Shown one piece after another: positions 6,740 to 6,901 of a stretch of DNA of 6,901 bases. The first letter of the stretch is position 1. Every line of letters begins with the position of its first letter. The DNA comes from Methanomicrobiaceae archaeon UBA436 (GTDB taxonomy: Archaea; Halobacteriota; Methanomicrobia; Methanomicrobiales; Methanoculleaceae): the NCBI GenBank assembly GCA_002497965.1, contig DAFR01000039.1, positions 1 to 6,901 on the forward strand, written 5' to 3'. The position numbers and the translations under genes are program-made. The notes beneath the pieces are model-generated. The model searched no databases. It had not been told where the DNA came from and was given only the letters and a program-made list of their open reading frames with translations.

Positions 6740-6780
6740 GTGAACTACCCCGCGCCTCTCGGGCGGGGCTTCCTGCTTCA
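6740..6780 (-). mobile_element. Solitary IS200/IS605-type right end with omega-RNA-like 3' hairpin
   Basis: On the - strand this reads TGAAGCAGGAAG, then an 8-bp GC stem with one bulged G and a GAGA loop (6748-6768), then TAGTTCAC ending at 6740. A GAAGCCCCGCC...GGGGTAGTTCAC arrangement of this kind is one I recognise at the 3' end of tnpB genes in IS200/IS605-family elements, where it forms the right-end subterminal palindrome and omega-RNA scaffold. If so, the element body lay to the right and any guide segment would be the - strand sequence reading left from 6739. No tnpB catalytic motif (DRDxNAxxNI) can be read on the - strand between 6781 and 6901. At most a short tail remains, so the end appears orphaned or separated from its gene. 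The identification is from memory of the motif and was not searched. Confidence 0.5.
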
Positions 6781-6901
6781 TCCCTCTCCCCACCGGGAGC
6801 GAGTCCACCTGCCCAACGGCGCGTCCCGCGCCTGGTATCATGTTGGTTGGTTATCGCAACACAGAAACAGCATTGCTGGATGGATAAACAGAAAAACGTA
6901 T
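6781..6901. other. Intergenic sequence without a recognisable gene
   Basis: Both strands were read. The first about 60 bases are GC-rich and could be eroded tnpB tail on the - strand (MKQEAPPERRG-like and DEAGSPARE-like readings continue into the hairpin), but no frame carries a diagnostic domain. From about 6841 the composition turns AT-richer, as expected of an intergenic region or a promoter for a gene beyond the right edge. No tRNA or repeat array is visible. Confidence 0.4.

Noticed and set aside
1..6901. CRISPR arrays, tRNA or rRNA genes, anti-phage systems
   Set aside because: No spaced direct repeats, cloverleaf-like segments or rRNA sequence were seen, and all coding capacity between 226 and 6663 is taken up by the CO operon.

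Overview
The window holds one compact, uninterrupted six-gene operon on the + strand (226-6663). It encodes a monofunctional nickel carbon monoxide dehydrogenase (CooS), its CooF-type polyferredoxin, a three-gene diaphorase module related to NuoE/NuoF/NuoG or HydC/HydB/HydA, and the nickel-insertion ATPase CooC. Every gene reads intact, and the metal-ligand cysteines and histidine that can be checked are present. Genes are 13-18 nt apart or overlap by 4-11 nt, so they look like one transcription unit.

The host is most likely a GC-rich archaeon, probably a methanogen of the Methanomicrobiales type (inference). The evidence is an archaeal-style TATA element with a short leader before cooF, GGAGG/GGTGG ribosome-binding sites, ATGA stop-start overlaps, frequent AGG/AGA arginine and ATA isoleucine codons despite high GC, and flanking IS200/IS605 debris. 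None of this excludes an anaerobic bacterium; the sigma70-like spacing at the same promoter is poor but not impossible.

Layout: 1-117 is the broken 3' end of a tnpB gene. 118-225 is the promoter and leader. Then follow cooF (226-831), cooS (850-2739), nuoE-like (2753-3238), nuoF-like (3235-4926), a NuoG/HydA-N-like iron-sulfur protein (4923-5753) and cooC (5743-6663). 6664-6901 has no convincing gene. It holds a small hairpin just after cooC and, on the - strand, what looks like a solitary IS200/IS605 right end (an omega-RNA-type 3' hairpin).

Proposed working model: CooC loads nickel into CooS. CooS oxidises CO at its C-cluster. CooF carries electrons to the iron-sulfur protein and NuoE/NuoF, whose FMN/NAD site reduces NAD(P)+ or runs in reverse. 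The hydrogenase subunits of energy-converting CO systems and the acetyl-CoA synthase subunits are both absent from the window. The module therefore looks like a soluble CO:NAD(P)+ oxidoreductase, possibly a flavin-bifurcating one. In a methanogen, whose main carriers are F420 and ferredoxin, this would be unusual. The flanking transposon remnants fit arrival as an accessory cassette.
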